Part shown: in pieces, positions 30,595-40,980 of the stretch
Layout: each line of letters opens with the position of its first letter
How positions within the stretch are numbered: position 1 is the stretch's first letter
IMG/VR virus record: IMGVR_UViG_3300009703_002827
Location: 1-51,919 of that record
Source of the DNA: a virus
Reading direction: 5' to 3' (one strand)
Length of the DNA stretch: 51,919 bases
Made by a program: the position numbers and the translations under genes
The notes under the pieces: model-generated
What the model was told of the DNA's origin: nothing
What the model saw: only the letters and a program-made list of their open reading frames with translations
Database searches by the model: none

Positions 30595-33500
30595 TACCTC
30601 CTTGTGATTTCGGTTGTACAGCAGGTGTCGTATCTGTAATCGTACCTGTAGCGCTAGCAGCTGCGTATATATTATCCCATCCAATCAAATGTGGTTGTGT
30701 GTATGCCGGGATAACGCCGTCTAAATGTTCTTTTACAATATTTTCAATATCCGATTTCAAATTGTTGTCAGTTAACGTTGTGTTTCTAATATTAATATTA
30801 AACATTTCGCTCTTTCTACCGGGCACTCTATACTTAAATACTCGCTCAACACTATCAATGTAACCACGCTGGCCAATCGGAATGTCCCATTTCATTGGTG
30901 GTACGTTCGCGTGAGATGTATATAATGATTTAAGATCGAAATAATCAAGTGCAGTATTATACAGTTTAATGTTTTTCATACTCACACCATTTAACAAATA
31001 GTGCTGAGGCTGATCTAAATGCTCAGATAATAAAAGCTTTGTATAAAATGGCGATGTACCAACTGTTAGCGGTTGGTCAAAAATGTCGGAATAGCTAAAC
31101 CTACCTTGTGGTACACTCTTACTATCTACTAAAATAGTGTTAATGTAGAAATCTAATTTACCATGCTCAGCGTTAAACACAACTGAGAAATTATGCCACC
31201 CAGTCTTTAATGACGATACAGGATGTGATAATGTAAATGCAGAGTACGTTGATGTTGTCGTACTTGGATTGTATATTGTTGAAAGCCCGAGCTTAACTTT
31301 AATATATTCACCGCTGTCAGATATTGTTTTGCGCAAATAATCAAACCCGGTTGTTGTTTTCCAACCTGAAAGTGGCGTTGATAAATGTTTAGCGGTCGAG
31401 AAGCTTGCATTGGTACCCGTAAGTACTGTAGTGTAACTGATAACATCGCCGCTTAATGACAGCTTGACCATCTTAGCTCCAGAAACTGATTGATTGGTTG
31501 TTACACAGTATGATTTATAATCACCCTTACTATCAAACTCGCATACGAAATCAATAAACCGATTATAAACTGCTCCTGTTAAGCTAGATAAAATTGTTGT
31601 GAATGTTAATCCTCTATTATTGTTCAGCTTACTAACTTTGTTGTTGTTATGGAGTACCCATATATCATTATTCTTGTCACAACCAAGACCTTCAATTACA
31701 CTTGCCGAACTAAGACCTAAAATATTAGCAGATGTGCTTGTATCATATGTGTATATTTTATTGTTTTGTAAAGACCACGGGCTACCATTATTATCAACAA
31801 TGCTACCATTACCAAACACTAACGATCCCGATGTCGGGTGTACATTCGCACCAGCGGCTCCGCTAGCACCATCACTCATAGTAATAAGTACACCAGTTGA
31901 TCCTGATAGCCCAGTGCTAACTGAATGTATGCGATGAGCTGTTAGTTGCGATGCTCCAGTACCAAAGTTCCAAATTGATGCAGTAAGAAGTTCGCCAATA
32001 TAACCAGAGCTTCTATTTCCTAAATGATATCTAAAGTACTGAGGGTTCTCATTATTTGGCTGTATTAATACATACAGGTAGTTTTCGTCTATTTCTATAT
32101 CGGTAAGCATCTTACCTGATAGATGACTGCTAGTTATTTTATTTTGAATAGTGCCGTTAATTGTATATTCATATATGTCGTTGTTATTGTCAACGATCCA
32201 ATAATTGTCTAATGCCCCTCTCTTAGTAAATAATCGAATTTCCTTCTTAATATAATGTGTCTGCAGATATACGAAATCGCTGTTATATATGTGTACCTTA
32301 TTTTCGTCTGGTACAGCAATAAATGGCGTTACTGTATCATAATTAAAAATGCCAAGCCCATATGTAATATAGTTACCAATAATTTGATCGCCGATTGGTT
32401 TAGTCCAATCATTATTATGCATCCAGAAATTTAAGGTAAATGATCCAGTATGCTTAACTGAATTCATAATGCCAAAATTATCAGAATTAAAGGTATATAC
32501 GGGCGGCGTTGATACCGGTACATCAACTAATTGGTAATCTCTATATATGTCTAAATTATCAGCGATCTGCTCGTGTTTGATCGAATTAATAACCTTATCG
32601 CTATTTTTCTGCCCAACGTGATGATAAGCATACAGTACGCCTGGCTCGAATGTTAAATCGCTCAACTTATCATATATTGTTATATGCTCAGCAGACGCAC
32701 CCAACTTACGGGTCAGCTTATTGTGTTTATCAACATACGTTACTGTGTCGATTATACCCGCTGTGAGTGCAGAAGTTTTTGTATGGAAGTTAGTGTTAAA
32801 ATACCTATCGACCCATACTGGCGTTGATGTTGAGTTTGGTGCTCCTGACAACCATGAGCACAATAATGTCCCGTTTAATTCATCAACATCAGGCACAAGC
32901 GCATTTTTAACATTATTAAGCGACGTTATCGCTTTTTTGAAAACTTTGTCAGACTTTATGGGAACATTACCAGCAATTGCACCTGATTTTAATAATGTAG
33001 AATTATTAATATTCAGCTGCTCGTATGGTGCCATATCTTGTGGCATATGAAAGTAAGTTAGTTTATCAGCAGGTATAATAATCTCTTTTACGCTTGCATC
33101 GTAACCGAGATATATCGAATCATTACCATGCTCTTCATATGACCCAGTATGGAGCTTTGTATACGACCGATGCGAGGTTTCTGCTTCCGCACCTGCATAC
33201 GGATTATTTCTACTAATACCACCCTCAGGAGTCAATTGATTTTTTAATGGTATAAAGTCAGTAAGCAGCTGATGTGAGCTGAAACTAATATTATTAGTAG
33301 TAGATGTAATCAAATAATTGTTTTCAATATTTTGATGCGAATTGGACGTCAATACTTGTACATCGTTATCATCAATAGCGCTTACATACGAGTTCCAAGT
33401 AGTTTGTAAATCGAATACGGTATTAGTAATATCTATATCTCTGTAATGAAATCTTTGGGCAGAAGTATACGCGAGAAGGGTTGGAACGGGCACCGCGGAT

Positions 33501-34147
33501 AAACAAGATCCTTCTGCTTCCTCAGTATCTAATATTAACGGTATATGTGCATGTTTTTCAGTTGACAAGGCTTTGAACAATGTTAACGTTTTGTTTGTCT
33601 CATCAAGAACATAATTAAATATTTGCCGGTCGTGTACAGGGTCAGTTCCACTATTTCTTGCTGTAAAGGTTAGTGCACCAGTAGTCTCAGGTGTAACTGT
33701 TAAAAATTTTAGCGCGTTATTATATTCATGACGCACCGAGCAATAGACAGAATTTATAAATTCAATTTCACAAAAATATCTATCATCCATATTCGCCGAA
33801 ACACCAGTAACTGCAACGGTCCCGGAACTGCCTTCAACTACGACAAAATATTCATCTTCAAGTTGAGCAGTATCTTTGACACTAAGATACGTAACTTTAT
33901 AAAACGGATATTGATCCTTAAACGTCTCCATTTCCAATATATGATTTGACGTTGTAGGTTCAGATAAAAATAAAGGTGTATGGTTATTAAATGTTACATC
34001 TTCAATTGAGGATAAACCATTGACTGTGAATATACCTAATCCTTCAGATGTATATACTCTCATATCAGACACATTAATATCACTATCGTGCGGATATTGT
34101 GCACTTAGCGGTCTAATATTTTTTGGATGGTATCCTACTGTATTCAT
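30581..34147 (-). CDS. giant tail/baseplate adhesin with LamG-like and propeller-like segments
   Basis: 1188 residues, almost entirely beta-type. Around residues 545-610 it shows SFTLNFWMHNNDWTKPIGDQ, a concanavalin/LamG-type opening. A long stretch of kinase-free propeller-like repeats (YWIVDNNNDIYEYTING, ILGLSSASVIEGLGCDKNNDIWVLHNNNKV) follows. Then WHNFSVVFNAEHGKLDFYINTILVDSK resumes a LamG-like ending. The LamG fold thus seems split by a propeller insertion. It overlaps the start of the frameshifted gene by 14 nt. Likely a baseplate-attached adhesin, inferred from composition and position. Confidence 0.7.
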   Translation of the reverse strand: MNTVGYHPKNIRPLSAQYPHDSDINVSDMRVYTSEGLGIFTVNGLSSIEDVTFNNHTPLFLSEPTTSNHILEMETFKDQYPFYKVTYLSVKDTAQLEDEYFVVVEGSSGTVAVTGVSANMDDRYFCEIEFINSVYCSVRHEYNNALKFLTVTPETTGALTFTARNSGTDPVHDRQIFNYVLDETNKTLTLFKALSTEKHAHIPLILDTEEAEGSCLSAVPVPTLLAYTSAQRFHYRDIDITNTVFDLQTTWNSYVSAIDDNDVQVLTSNSHQNIENNYLITSTTNNISFSSHQLLTDFIPLKNQLTPEGGISRNNPYAGAEAETSHRSYTKLHTGSYEEHGNDSIYLGYDASVKEIIIPADKLTYFHMPQDMAPYEQLNINNSTLLKSGAIAGNVPIKSDKVFKKAITSLNNVKNALVPDVDELNGTLLCSWLSGAPNSTSTPVWVDRYFNTNFHTKTSALTAGIIDTVTYVDKHNKLTRKLGASAEHITIYDKLSDLTFEPGVLYAYHHVGQKNSDKVINSIKHEQIADNLDIYRDYQLVDVPVSTPPVYTFNSDNFGIMNSVKHTGSFTLNFWMHNNDWTKPIGDQIIGNYITYGLGIFNYDTVTPFIAVPDENKVHIYNSDFVYLQTHYIKKEIRLFTKRGALDNYWIVDNNNDIYEYTINGTIQNKITSSHLSGKMLTDIEIDENYLYVLIQPNNENPQYFRYHLGNRSSGYIGELLTASIWNFGTGASQLTAHRIHSVSTGLSGSTGVLITMSDGASGAAGANVHPTSGSLVFGNGSIVDNNGSPWSLQNNKIYTYDTSTSANILGLSSASVIEGLGCDKNNDIWVLHNNNKVSKLNNNRGLTFTTILSSLTGAVYNRFIDFVCEFDSKGDYKSYCVTTNQSVSGAKMVKLSLSGDVISYTTVLTGTNASFSTAKHLSTPLSGWKTTTGFDYLRKTISDSGEYIKVKLGLSTIYNPSTTTSTYSAFTLSHPVSSLKTGWHNFSVVFNAEHGKLDFYINTILVDSKSVPQGRFSYSDIFDQPLTVGTSPFYTKLLLSEHLDQPQHYLLNGVSMKNIKLYNTALDYFDLKSLYTSHANVPPMKWDIPIGQRGYIDSVERVFKYRVPGRKSEMFNINIRNTTLTDNNLKSDIENIVKEHLDGVIPAYTQPHLIGWDNIYAAASATGTITDTTPAVQPKSQGGNGGY

Positions 34148-34149
34148 TA

Positions 34150-37134
34150 TTAGTTAACTACTAAAGCATATGCTGAGTTTTCTGTTGTTATAGTGTACAA
34201 GGCCATGTCAAATGTAACGACAATGTCACCGCCTATACCAGACAGTCCACTATTATTTAACAGATAACCTGTATTGTGTGTATATGGTAAAACCTCTGTC
34301 CCTTCTTCTTCGGTTGACCCTTCACCATTATCGTCTGTTTTTGACGCACTCAGACCAGAGCCTAATCTAACCGTTAGTTTATCTAGGTCCAATACACCCG
34401 GCGTTTTTGTATGTCGACCAGATGTTGTGGTACTGTAAACGAGGGGATATTCAACAGACTGATCTTCGCCAAAGTATATTTGTGATTGAAAACCTTCTAG
34501 TGAAACTTGAGCAGCTTCATCGCCACCTCTATTAATGTCTGATTGTATTGTACCTGACAATATTAACCCGTCACTTCTTACAATAGTATTATAATTGCCA
34601 AGATTGTGGTTAAATGTAGCTCTATTTGGAGTGAATACATCTAATTGCTTTTTAGTAAATTGTTTGCGATCAGTGGCGTCATAATACCAGTTATATAATA
34701 TTGGCGTGTCGGATGGATCATAACCGAAGAATGTTACCGTAAACGTGTTTTCAAGTGTACTTAGCGCGCCAAATGGCTTGTCAATATTCAGTATATTAAT
34801 ACTATCTCCTGATATTGACCTATTAACCGAATATGGCGATGTAAGTACATACCCTTCGTCATTAAGCATATCATATGAATCTTGATTCTCGACAACATTT
34901 GTGGAAACAGATGGTGAAATAGTATTCAATGAATATACTTCGTTAAAAATATTGCTTTCTGTATTAAATGCATATATAGTTGGATATATTGCTTTAGAAT
35001 TTGATCCAGACACAAATGGGTGAATTGATGTTTTGAAGAAGAATATGTTTTTTGTTCTTTCATCGTACCAGTGATTACCGAATTTACTATAGTTTGCATC
35101 TCTACCTGAGATTGATGCCATTACTCTTAACGGTAGCGTAGATTCAAATTTGTTGTTTGTTAAATCGTAATCGTATCGTTCAATAATAAAGAAATTTTTA
35201 GTCTCAAGTATAATAATGTCACCGATAATATCAAATGATCTTATTTTAGTATTAATTTCATTTTTAATGTCAGCATCTTTATCATATTTTACAAATACGG
35301 CGCTTAAAGCACTTGATGCTGGGCTAATTTCAGACGAGTAAACATTTCTGAAGAAAAAGTCGCTACTCTCGATACTATATCTATCATAAACTGTTACTGG
35401 AGAAGATATCGGTGATTGCTTATTTTGATATTGTGTAGTGTTATTAGATAATTGATATTCAAAATATGGATGTTCAGGGTAATCAAAATTACCTGTTAAA
35501 GATATGTGAGAAGTATTGCCAGCATTCTGAATTGCAGATGTAGTATACGAGCCAGCCTTTTGTTCTGTTGTTAATTTGACTGGATGTGTTTGCTTAAACA
35601 AAGCATATTCATTACCATATATATCCGTCTTCCAATTATATAAATTATCACTTCTAACTAATAGGTCGGCTTGCTTTTCATCTACAGGATATGGTTGTAG
35701 AGATTCCTTTACATATATATCTGCTTTCGACCATATATCCTTTTCTTCGCCTTCCCAAAAATCAACATCATCATGCCATCTACTGATACCAGTACTTTGT
35801 AACTGTAATGTTTCTTCTGTAGACTGATATGGGTAGAATTTTTGTACGTGCTTATCATTTGTGATGTCCCCATATTGTGTTTGCGACTGCTTATTCGCTT
35901 TAATGCTTGTATTATCATCTGTATGAATTAAAACCGACGCAGTGTCAGTTAATGAATTGCCACGACCAACACCATATTCTTCTGGGTCGGGGAATACATA
36001 TACTGTATTAGCGTCAAGCGAATCAACGTTTAATTTATAGTCTGAAACTACTCTCTCAAAATTTAACACACCTTCTTTATCAGGTGTAAAAAATCTCCCT
36101 ACATCTTTAAGAGTAACGAGATTTACTTTGCTTGGAATAGTTGCATGGCCAGAGTTGTATCTATTAAGATAGTTTGGATTTGGCGCGGTTGGTTCGAACA
36201 GTACACCTGACACGAACTGCGTGTTCGTTAAATTAGTACTCAAATAATACATAGTAGTACCAGAAAATTTCTCTACGAGTTTTCCTTGATATACTATGTT
36301 GAGGGTGTCTTTACTTGGCAACTGATTAACGAACTCGCTGCCCGGCAGTTGTGTGATGTCTGTTCTTGGGATATTGATACCAAGAATACTTTGATTAGCT
36401 GCTTTGCCGTAAACGTTTTCATCATCGTCATTAACTGTCAAAAGTAAAGGTATTTTACTTAACAGTTCTTTTACGGCGAAGTCAAGATCTAACCATATGT
36501 TAGGGTCAATATCTTCGGTATTACTTTTCGACTCAGTAAATATTGTATTATCTGCACTCAACGTATATGTTGATGCATCTACTGTTGAACTTGTATCAAA
36601 ATAATGAGCATACTCATCATATAACGGCTCTATCTCAACGTATATATTATCTATAACGGAGCTTACAGCAGGTATATTTGATACCGGATATTTGTCAACG
36701 AAATCATCATCATTTAATAAACCTGTAATTCTATCTTTAACAGATTTAGCAACACCGCGCTCTGAACCTTTCAAATATTGAACATGCTTAACATTGCGTA
36801 AGTCCTGTCTCGTCTCTATAAGATATTTGGATATTTGATTGAGACGGGTTACAAAGAACGGTAAAATAGAATCTAGCTCTTGGCGGTTGTCGTAATTGAT
36901 TTTAGCTAGAAAACGCTTCTCATCAGCGTTAGTATAATTAATTGTTATTTCCTTTAATAACTCTGTATATAATTGGCGACGATATTCATTAAAATCGGAG
37001 CCGGATTTTTTCTTGCTGTTATACCATTCGACAACATAATCATTATATTTTGAAAAGAGATTAGATTCCGATACCAACGAACTATCAATAGTACGAATCC
37101 ATTCTAAATACGGTAGCGGTCTAAGCTCTGACAT
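34150..37134 (-). CDS. large baseplate/tail structural protein, 994 residues
   Basis: The N-terminal about 170 residues are helical and charged (MSELRPLPYLEWIRTIDSSL) and may be the attachment part. The rest is beta-rich with Asn/Ser/Thr/Tyr/Asp. No named domain. Its place downstream of gp25-, gp6- and PKD-protein genes is where T4 has baseplate wedge genes gp7/gp8 and gp10, so a wedge or fibre-connector role is plausible. A GATAAATA box lies 6 bases upstream. Confidence 0.65.
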   Translation of the reverse strand: MSELRPLPYLEWIRTIDSSLVSESNLFSKYNDYVVEWYNSKKKSGSDFNEYRRQLYTELLKEITINYTNADEKRFLAKINYDNRQELDSILPFFVTRLNQISKYLIETRQDLRNVKHVQYLKGSERGVAKSVKDRITGLLNDDDFVDKYPVSNIPAVSSVIDNIYVEIEPLYDEYAHYFDTSSTVDASTYTLSADNTIFTESKSNTEDIDPNIWLDLDFAVKELLSKIPLLLTVNDDDENVYGKAANQSILGINIPRTDITQLPGSEFVNQLPSKDTLNIVYQGKLVEKFSGTTMYYLSTNLTNTQFVSGVLFEPTAPNPNYLNRYNSGHATIPSKVNLVTLKDVGRFFTPDKEGVLNFERVVSDYKLNVDSLDANTVYVFPDPEEYGVGRGNSLTDTASVLIHTDDNTSIKANKQSQTQYGDITNDKHVQKFYPYQSTEETLQLQSTGISRWHDDVDFWEGEEKDIWSKADIYVKESLQPYPVDEKQADLLVRSDNLYNWKTDIYGNEYALFKQTHPVKLTTEQKAGSYTTSAIQNAGNTSHISLTGNFDYPEHPYFEYQLSNNTTQYQNKQSPISSPVTVYDRYSIESSDFFFRNVYSSEISPASSALSAVFVKYDKDADIKNEINTKIRSFDIIGDIIILETKNFFIIERYDYDLTNNKFESTLPLRVMASISGRDANYSKFGNHWYDERTKNIFFFKTSIHPFVSGSNSKAIYPTIYAFNTESNIFNEVYSLNTISPSVSTNVVENQDSYDMLNDEGYVLTSPYSVNRSISGDSINILNIDKPFGALSTLENTFTVTFFGYDPSDTPILYNWYYDATDRKQFTKKQLDVFTPNRATFNHNLGNYNTIVRSDGLILSGTIQSDINRGGDEAAQVSLEGFQSQIYFGEDQSVEYPLVYSTTTSGRHTKTPGVLDLDKLTVRLGSGLSASKTDDNGEGSTEEEGTEVLPYTHNTGYLLNNSGLSGIGGDIVVTFDMALYTITTENSAYALVVN

Positions 37135-37140
37135 TGAAAA

Positions 37141-37148
37141 TATTTATC
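37141..37148 (-). promoter_or_regulatory. late-promoter-like box (GATAAATA)
   Basis: Six bases before the ATG at 37134. Confidence 0.45.
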
Positions 37149-37168
37149 AATAAAAAACGTGTTTGATA

Positions 37169-40100
37169 CTAGAGTATCTCACGATTATCTGCTGAAACGG
37201 TTGTGTTAAACAGTCCAAGGCCACTTCTAAGCTCGTAATCTATTAAAGTTTCTACGATACCGTTAGAAGTATTCCAGTTTTCGAGGCCGCTTTGCGACTC
37301 GACCAAATTTGTATATGAGTTAGTCCAATCAATTACTCCCTCCGATAATACGTCTGCATAATATTCAACATGTTGATATACCTTGTAATATGACCCAAAT
37401 GTTTCACTTGTAACTGTATCGCCTAATCCCCATCCCCAGCTCATATTATATGAACTTAATGGGTATGTCGATAACATTTGTAAACTGCTAACATAACCAG
37501 GCTCAGATGCGCCGCCGGATACATACATTGGCATTACCTTTTTATATTCATTGTTATAGTACTGTCTAATAACAATTGGCGTGCCGGCGGTTATTACACC
37601 CGTCGTTGTATCTATTACGTCACCTAGATTCTTACCGTACAATCCGCTGTTTGAACCGTAATTATGAAAATCTCTATCAAATTTACTACGCGAGCCCCAC
37701 GCTTTTTTATGTGGTATTGAAACAAAATCCATTACGCGACCTAATCCGCCAGGATAATTAAAATTGTAGTTTTTAGGTGCAAAATTGTGCTGACCACAAA
37801 GTGAATATAATGCTGGTATATTACATGTATCAACATCAGCAACATTATCTGTAAAGTTTGCTATTTTCTCGTATATCACTCTACCTAAAGCTGTTGGCTC
37901 TGAGCTAATGCTGCCTACAATAGAACCATAAAAATCATCAAACAACACTTTACCTTTGTTTATAGTTACAGGCTGTGTCCTATAGCTTTTTATTGTTTCG
38001 ATCGGATCAAAATCTTCGTTTATTTTTGCAAATGTATATTTACCGGCAGATGATGATACATTTAATGACACATTACCTTCGATTGTTGATATTCCGAATT
38101 TGTTGACATATTTGTTCATCCAGCTATAGCCGGTCCAATCTCCCCGTGTAACGTGGTGACCAAATATTCTATCTGGTCTATCATCTGGTGACAATGTATT
38201 AGATATAACAAATGATGACGACAATGTAGGTGACCCCGTTGGTATATTGTATACTTTGCTCTCAAACGAATTGATTACTAATAGATTATTATACGGGTCA
38301 AAACTCAAGCCACCTAAATGACATGTATCAGCGCTCATCGCATAATTATGAGTTGTACCTGCTGATGCATATGTATTTGTAAATGTTGTATCAAACACTT
38401 TAATGTTTGTTTCAATATTACCTGCTGTTGTTACTTTTGTAACGGTGTTGATATCATGACCAACCCACGCATTTTGATATTTGTCTAATACAATAAATTG
38501 CGGATCAAAGAATCCGCTAACTCTAGTGGCAACTGTACCGTCCGGTTTAACCTTATATACCCAATCCGCCCATATTGCCGAATCTATGTCTGCTTCGTTT
38601 AATACAGTGCTCGGGACATTGTTGACTTTACCTTCATACGGCTTAACTGTAACAACATTATCTGTTACATCTTTAACTAAAAATCTACCGTTGAAAAAGT
38701 CGTTGGAGAAACCGCTAAGATATAAAACATAATTACTCGCAACATTATCAATACCAGTGTAATACTCATACTTGATAGTATCATCGCTCATTGCTCTGGC
38801 AGATACTGTTTGTGTGGTTTGCCTAATCCAGCTAAGTTCGGGCTGTTGATTAGACGTTGTGACCCATAAGTTACCTTGGTTATCAGCAACACCGTCAACA
38901 GGAACAAGACCTTTCGGGTCAAAAACATACCGTATATTATAATTCGCGAGACCAAATGTTGGGTCAAACCCTACAGTTGCGTCACTAAGAATAACTTGAC
39001 CACTGGCAGGGTGGGAACATGCAACCCAAAATTGGCTATCTTTGCCCGCTTCAATAAATGCAGGAGCCATTGAGTCTTTTCCTTCAATACTTTCGTTTTC
39101 GCTCAATTTAGCTACATCAGTCATCTCGCCAATTGTACCTGCAAGTAAACCGTTTACGTTTATATCTGCATGCATACCAAACACTCCGCCAGACATAGTT
39201 ATCCAGGCTGTTCGATGTTTGTTAAAAGATATTCTAGTTGGTATGAGATTGGATGGCGTAATTCCGCAACCATAATCAGCAACAATGGTATTAGTTACTA
39301 GCGGTACACTCTTACCTACCTTATCAGTTATTGTCGGGAGATATAAAGTTGACGGAGCTAATGTGTATGTGTTAACGGCAGATAATGCATTACTATAAAC
39401 GCCGCCCCATACGTTTAATACTTTATTGTCAGAATATCTGTCTGTTTCATATATAACAGATGAACAAAACGGTGAAGGTAAATCATCGAGATCCGTTTTT
39501 ACAAACTCTAATGTACGGTTATGAATAATGCCACCAGCGGTGTCGTCATATTCATATCTATCTTTTATGTACACTGTGTTGACTTCGTTTGTGGACCCAT
39601 TACCGATCGAGCCAACATATACATCCTTTGTAAAATGCGCCGGTTCAGCTAATTTAACTTTTCCTTGTAGCTTACCTGCTGCGCATGTTTCATATGGTAT
39701 GAAATACCCTCTAAATTTACCGTCAATTTCTCGCGGCAATTGGTCGTCGTATATTCTATAAAAATTAGACGATAGTAATGAAGTTTCTAGGAATATGTCG
39801 CTAGATCCACTTACGGCTGACAAATTAACAACGTTAATTGTTGTATCTTCAGCAACGGTAGATACAGCTTGTTTTCCTGAAAGTGATTGATAGGTCTGAG
39901 TTAACACCCCATCTTTGTCAACTAAATCGACAAAAAATGGTATCTCTGTAGATTGCCATTTATTAGCATTAACAATCATTGATTTTATTCCAGAGCTTGT
40001 AAATGTAATCTCAGCGGCCGGTCTATGTCTAATACGAAGTGGAATTACAAGACTAAAGTTTTGATGTATAGACGGTAATTTAATATCAGCATTAATGTCT

Positions 40101-40978
40101 GATTCAACAACACCAGTGACTATTTCTCTATAATCAGAATGATTAGTTATATCTAATGTTGTGAATAAAAATACAGGACCTTCAGCATGTTTAGGTGTAT
40201 CGTCTCCATATACATATTCAGCTGATCCTGACACGCCTACAAATACAGCAGTTGTCGATTCACCAGCATCAACAGCTGATAAAGGTACACGGCGATAAAA
40301 CGGTGTACCGAACTTTTGACCTACTTCGTAATATAGAGGTTCTACTGTAACGGGCATACTATTTACAGTGTCGTATAATATTGTACCGTTGTCTGCTGTT
40401 ACTGTTTTATAAAACGACCAATTGTTATCTAAATGCTGCCATTTGTCATTGCTTGATAACGGTAACATTCTTGAATCAGTACCACTAACAAATAAATTGA
40501 GAGTATATCCTGATCCTGAGAGCTGATGATGGGTATGTGTTGAGCCTGTTAATTTAACTGTAATAGGTTCATTTTTTGAGAGCTCAAAACCGGTAGGTAA
40601 ATTCTTAATTGATATAACATCGTTATTAACATGCTCTAGAGTATCAGCTAGAAAATCTGTTACTGATAATCGCTTTGTTTGTGTACTTAGATATTCGTTA
40701 CCAGCTGAATCATATGCAACCAGCGATACAATATAATGACCTGGATATTTATAAACATGCTCAGCCGAAGATGATTTTACTGATGTACCGTCACCAAAAT
40801 CCCACATAAACAAATCGTTAGATAGATAATTAAACGGTTCGGCAGTAGTATCAGCAACAACTTGAAACGGCGTTAATCGGTTTGTATACCCAGAAAGAGT
40901 ATTAACAGCACCATTGTCGCCAGTACTTACACCGCCGTATACCGTAAACGGTACTTTTATTTTATTCGCAAAAGCCAT
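37169..40978 (-). CDS. giant baseplate-associated protein with PKD domain
   Basis: 1269 residues, the largest gene here. A PKD domain lies near the N-terminus (about 44-110) with the hallmark FMWDFGDGTSV and HVYKYPGHYIVSLVAYDSAG. Later are propeller/NHL-like repeats (DNQGNLWVTTSNQQ, LDKYQNAWVGHDINT, LSFDPYNNLLVINSF). PKD domains bind glycans or act as spacers. It follows gp6-like directly, the position of T4 gp7, and may be the functional counterpart with added adhesion domains, which is inference. Confidence 0.8.
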   Translation of the reverse strand: MAFANKIKVPFTVYGGVSTGDNGAVNTLSGYTNRLTPFQVVADTTAEPFNYLSNDLFMWDFGDGTSVKSSSAEHVYKYPGHYIVSLVAYDSAGNEYLSTQTKRLSVTDFLADTLEHVNNDVISIKNLPTGFELSKNEPITVKLTGSTHTHHQLSGSGYTLNLFVSGTDSRMLPLSSNDKWQHLDNNWSFYKTVTADNGTILYDTVNSMPVTVEPLYYEVGQKFGTPFYRRVPLSAVDAGESTTAVFVGVSGSAEYVYGDDTPKHAEGPVFLFTTLDITNHSDYREIVTGVVESDINADIKLPSIHQNFSLVIPLRIRHRPAAEITFTSSGIKSMIVNANKWQSTEIPFFVDLVDKDGVLTQTYQSLSGKQAVSTVAEDTTINVVNLSAVSGSSDIFLETSLLSSNFYRIYDDQLPREIDGKFRGYFIPYETCAAGKLQGKVKLAEPAHFTKDVYVGSIGNGSTNEVNTVYIKDRYEYDDTAGGIIHNRTLEFVKTDLDDLPSPFCSSVIYETDRYSDNKVLNVWGGVYSNALSAVNTYTLAPSTLYLPTITDKVGKSVPLVTNTIVADYGCGITPSNLIPTRISFNKHRTAWITMSGGVFGMHADINVNGLLAGTIGEMTDVAKLSENESIEGKDSMAPAFIEAGKDSQFWVACSHPASGQVILSDATVGFDPTFGLANYNIRYVFDPKGLVPVDGVADNQGNLWVTTSNQQPELSWIRQTTQTVSARAMSDDTIKYEYYTGIDNVASNYVLYLSGFSNDFFNGRFLVKDVTDNVVTVKPYEGKVNNVPSTVLNEADIDSAIWADWVYKVKPDGTVATRVSGFFDPQFIVLDKYQNAWVGHDINTVTKVTTAGNIETNIKVFDTTFTNTYASAGTTHNYAMSADTCHLGGLSFDPYNNLLVINSFESKVYNIPTGSPTLSSSFVISNTLSPDDRPDRIFGHHVTRGDWTGYSWMNKYVNKFGISTIEGNVSLNVSSSAGKYTFAKINEDFDPIETIKSYRTQPVTINKGKVLFDDFYGSIVGSISSEPTALGRVIYEKIANFTDNVADVDTCNIPALYSLCGQHNFAPKNYNFNYPGGLGRVMDFVSIPHKKAWGSRSKFDRDFHNYGSNSGLYGKNLGDVIDTTTGVITAGTPIVIRQYYNNEYKKVMPMYVSGGASEPGYVSSLQMLSTYPLSSYNMSWGWGLGDTVTSETFGSYYKVYQHVEYYADVLSEGVIDWTNSYTNLVESQSGLENWNTSNGIVETLIDYELRSGLGLFNTTVSADNREIL

Positions 40979-40980
40979 TT

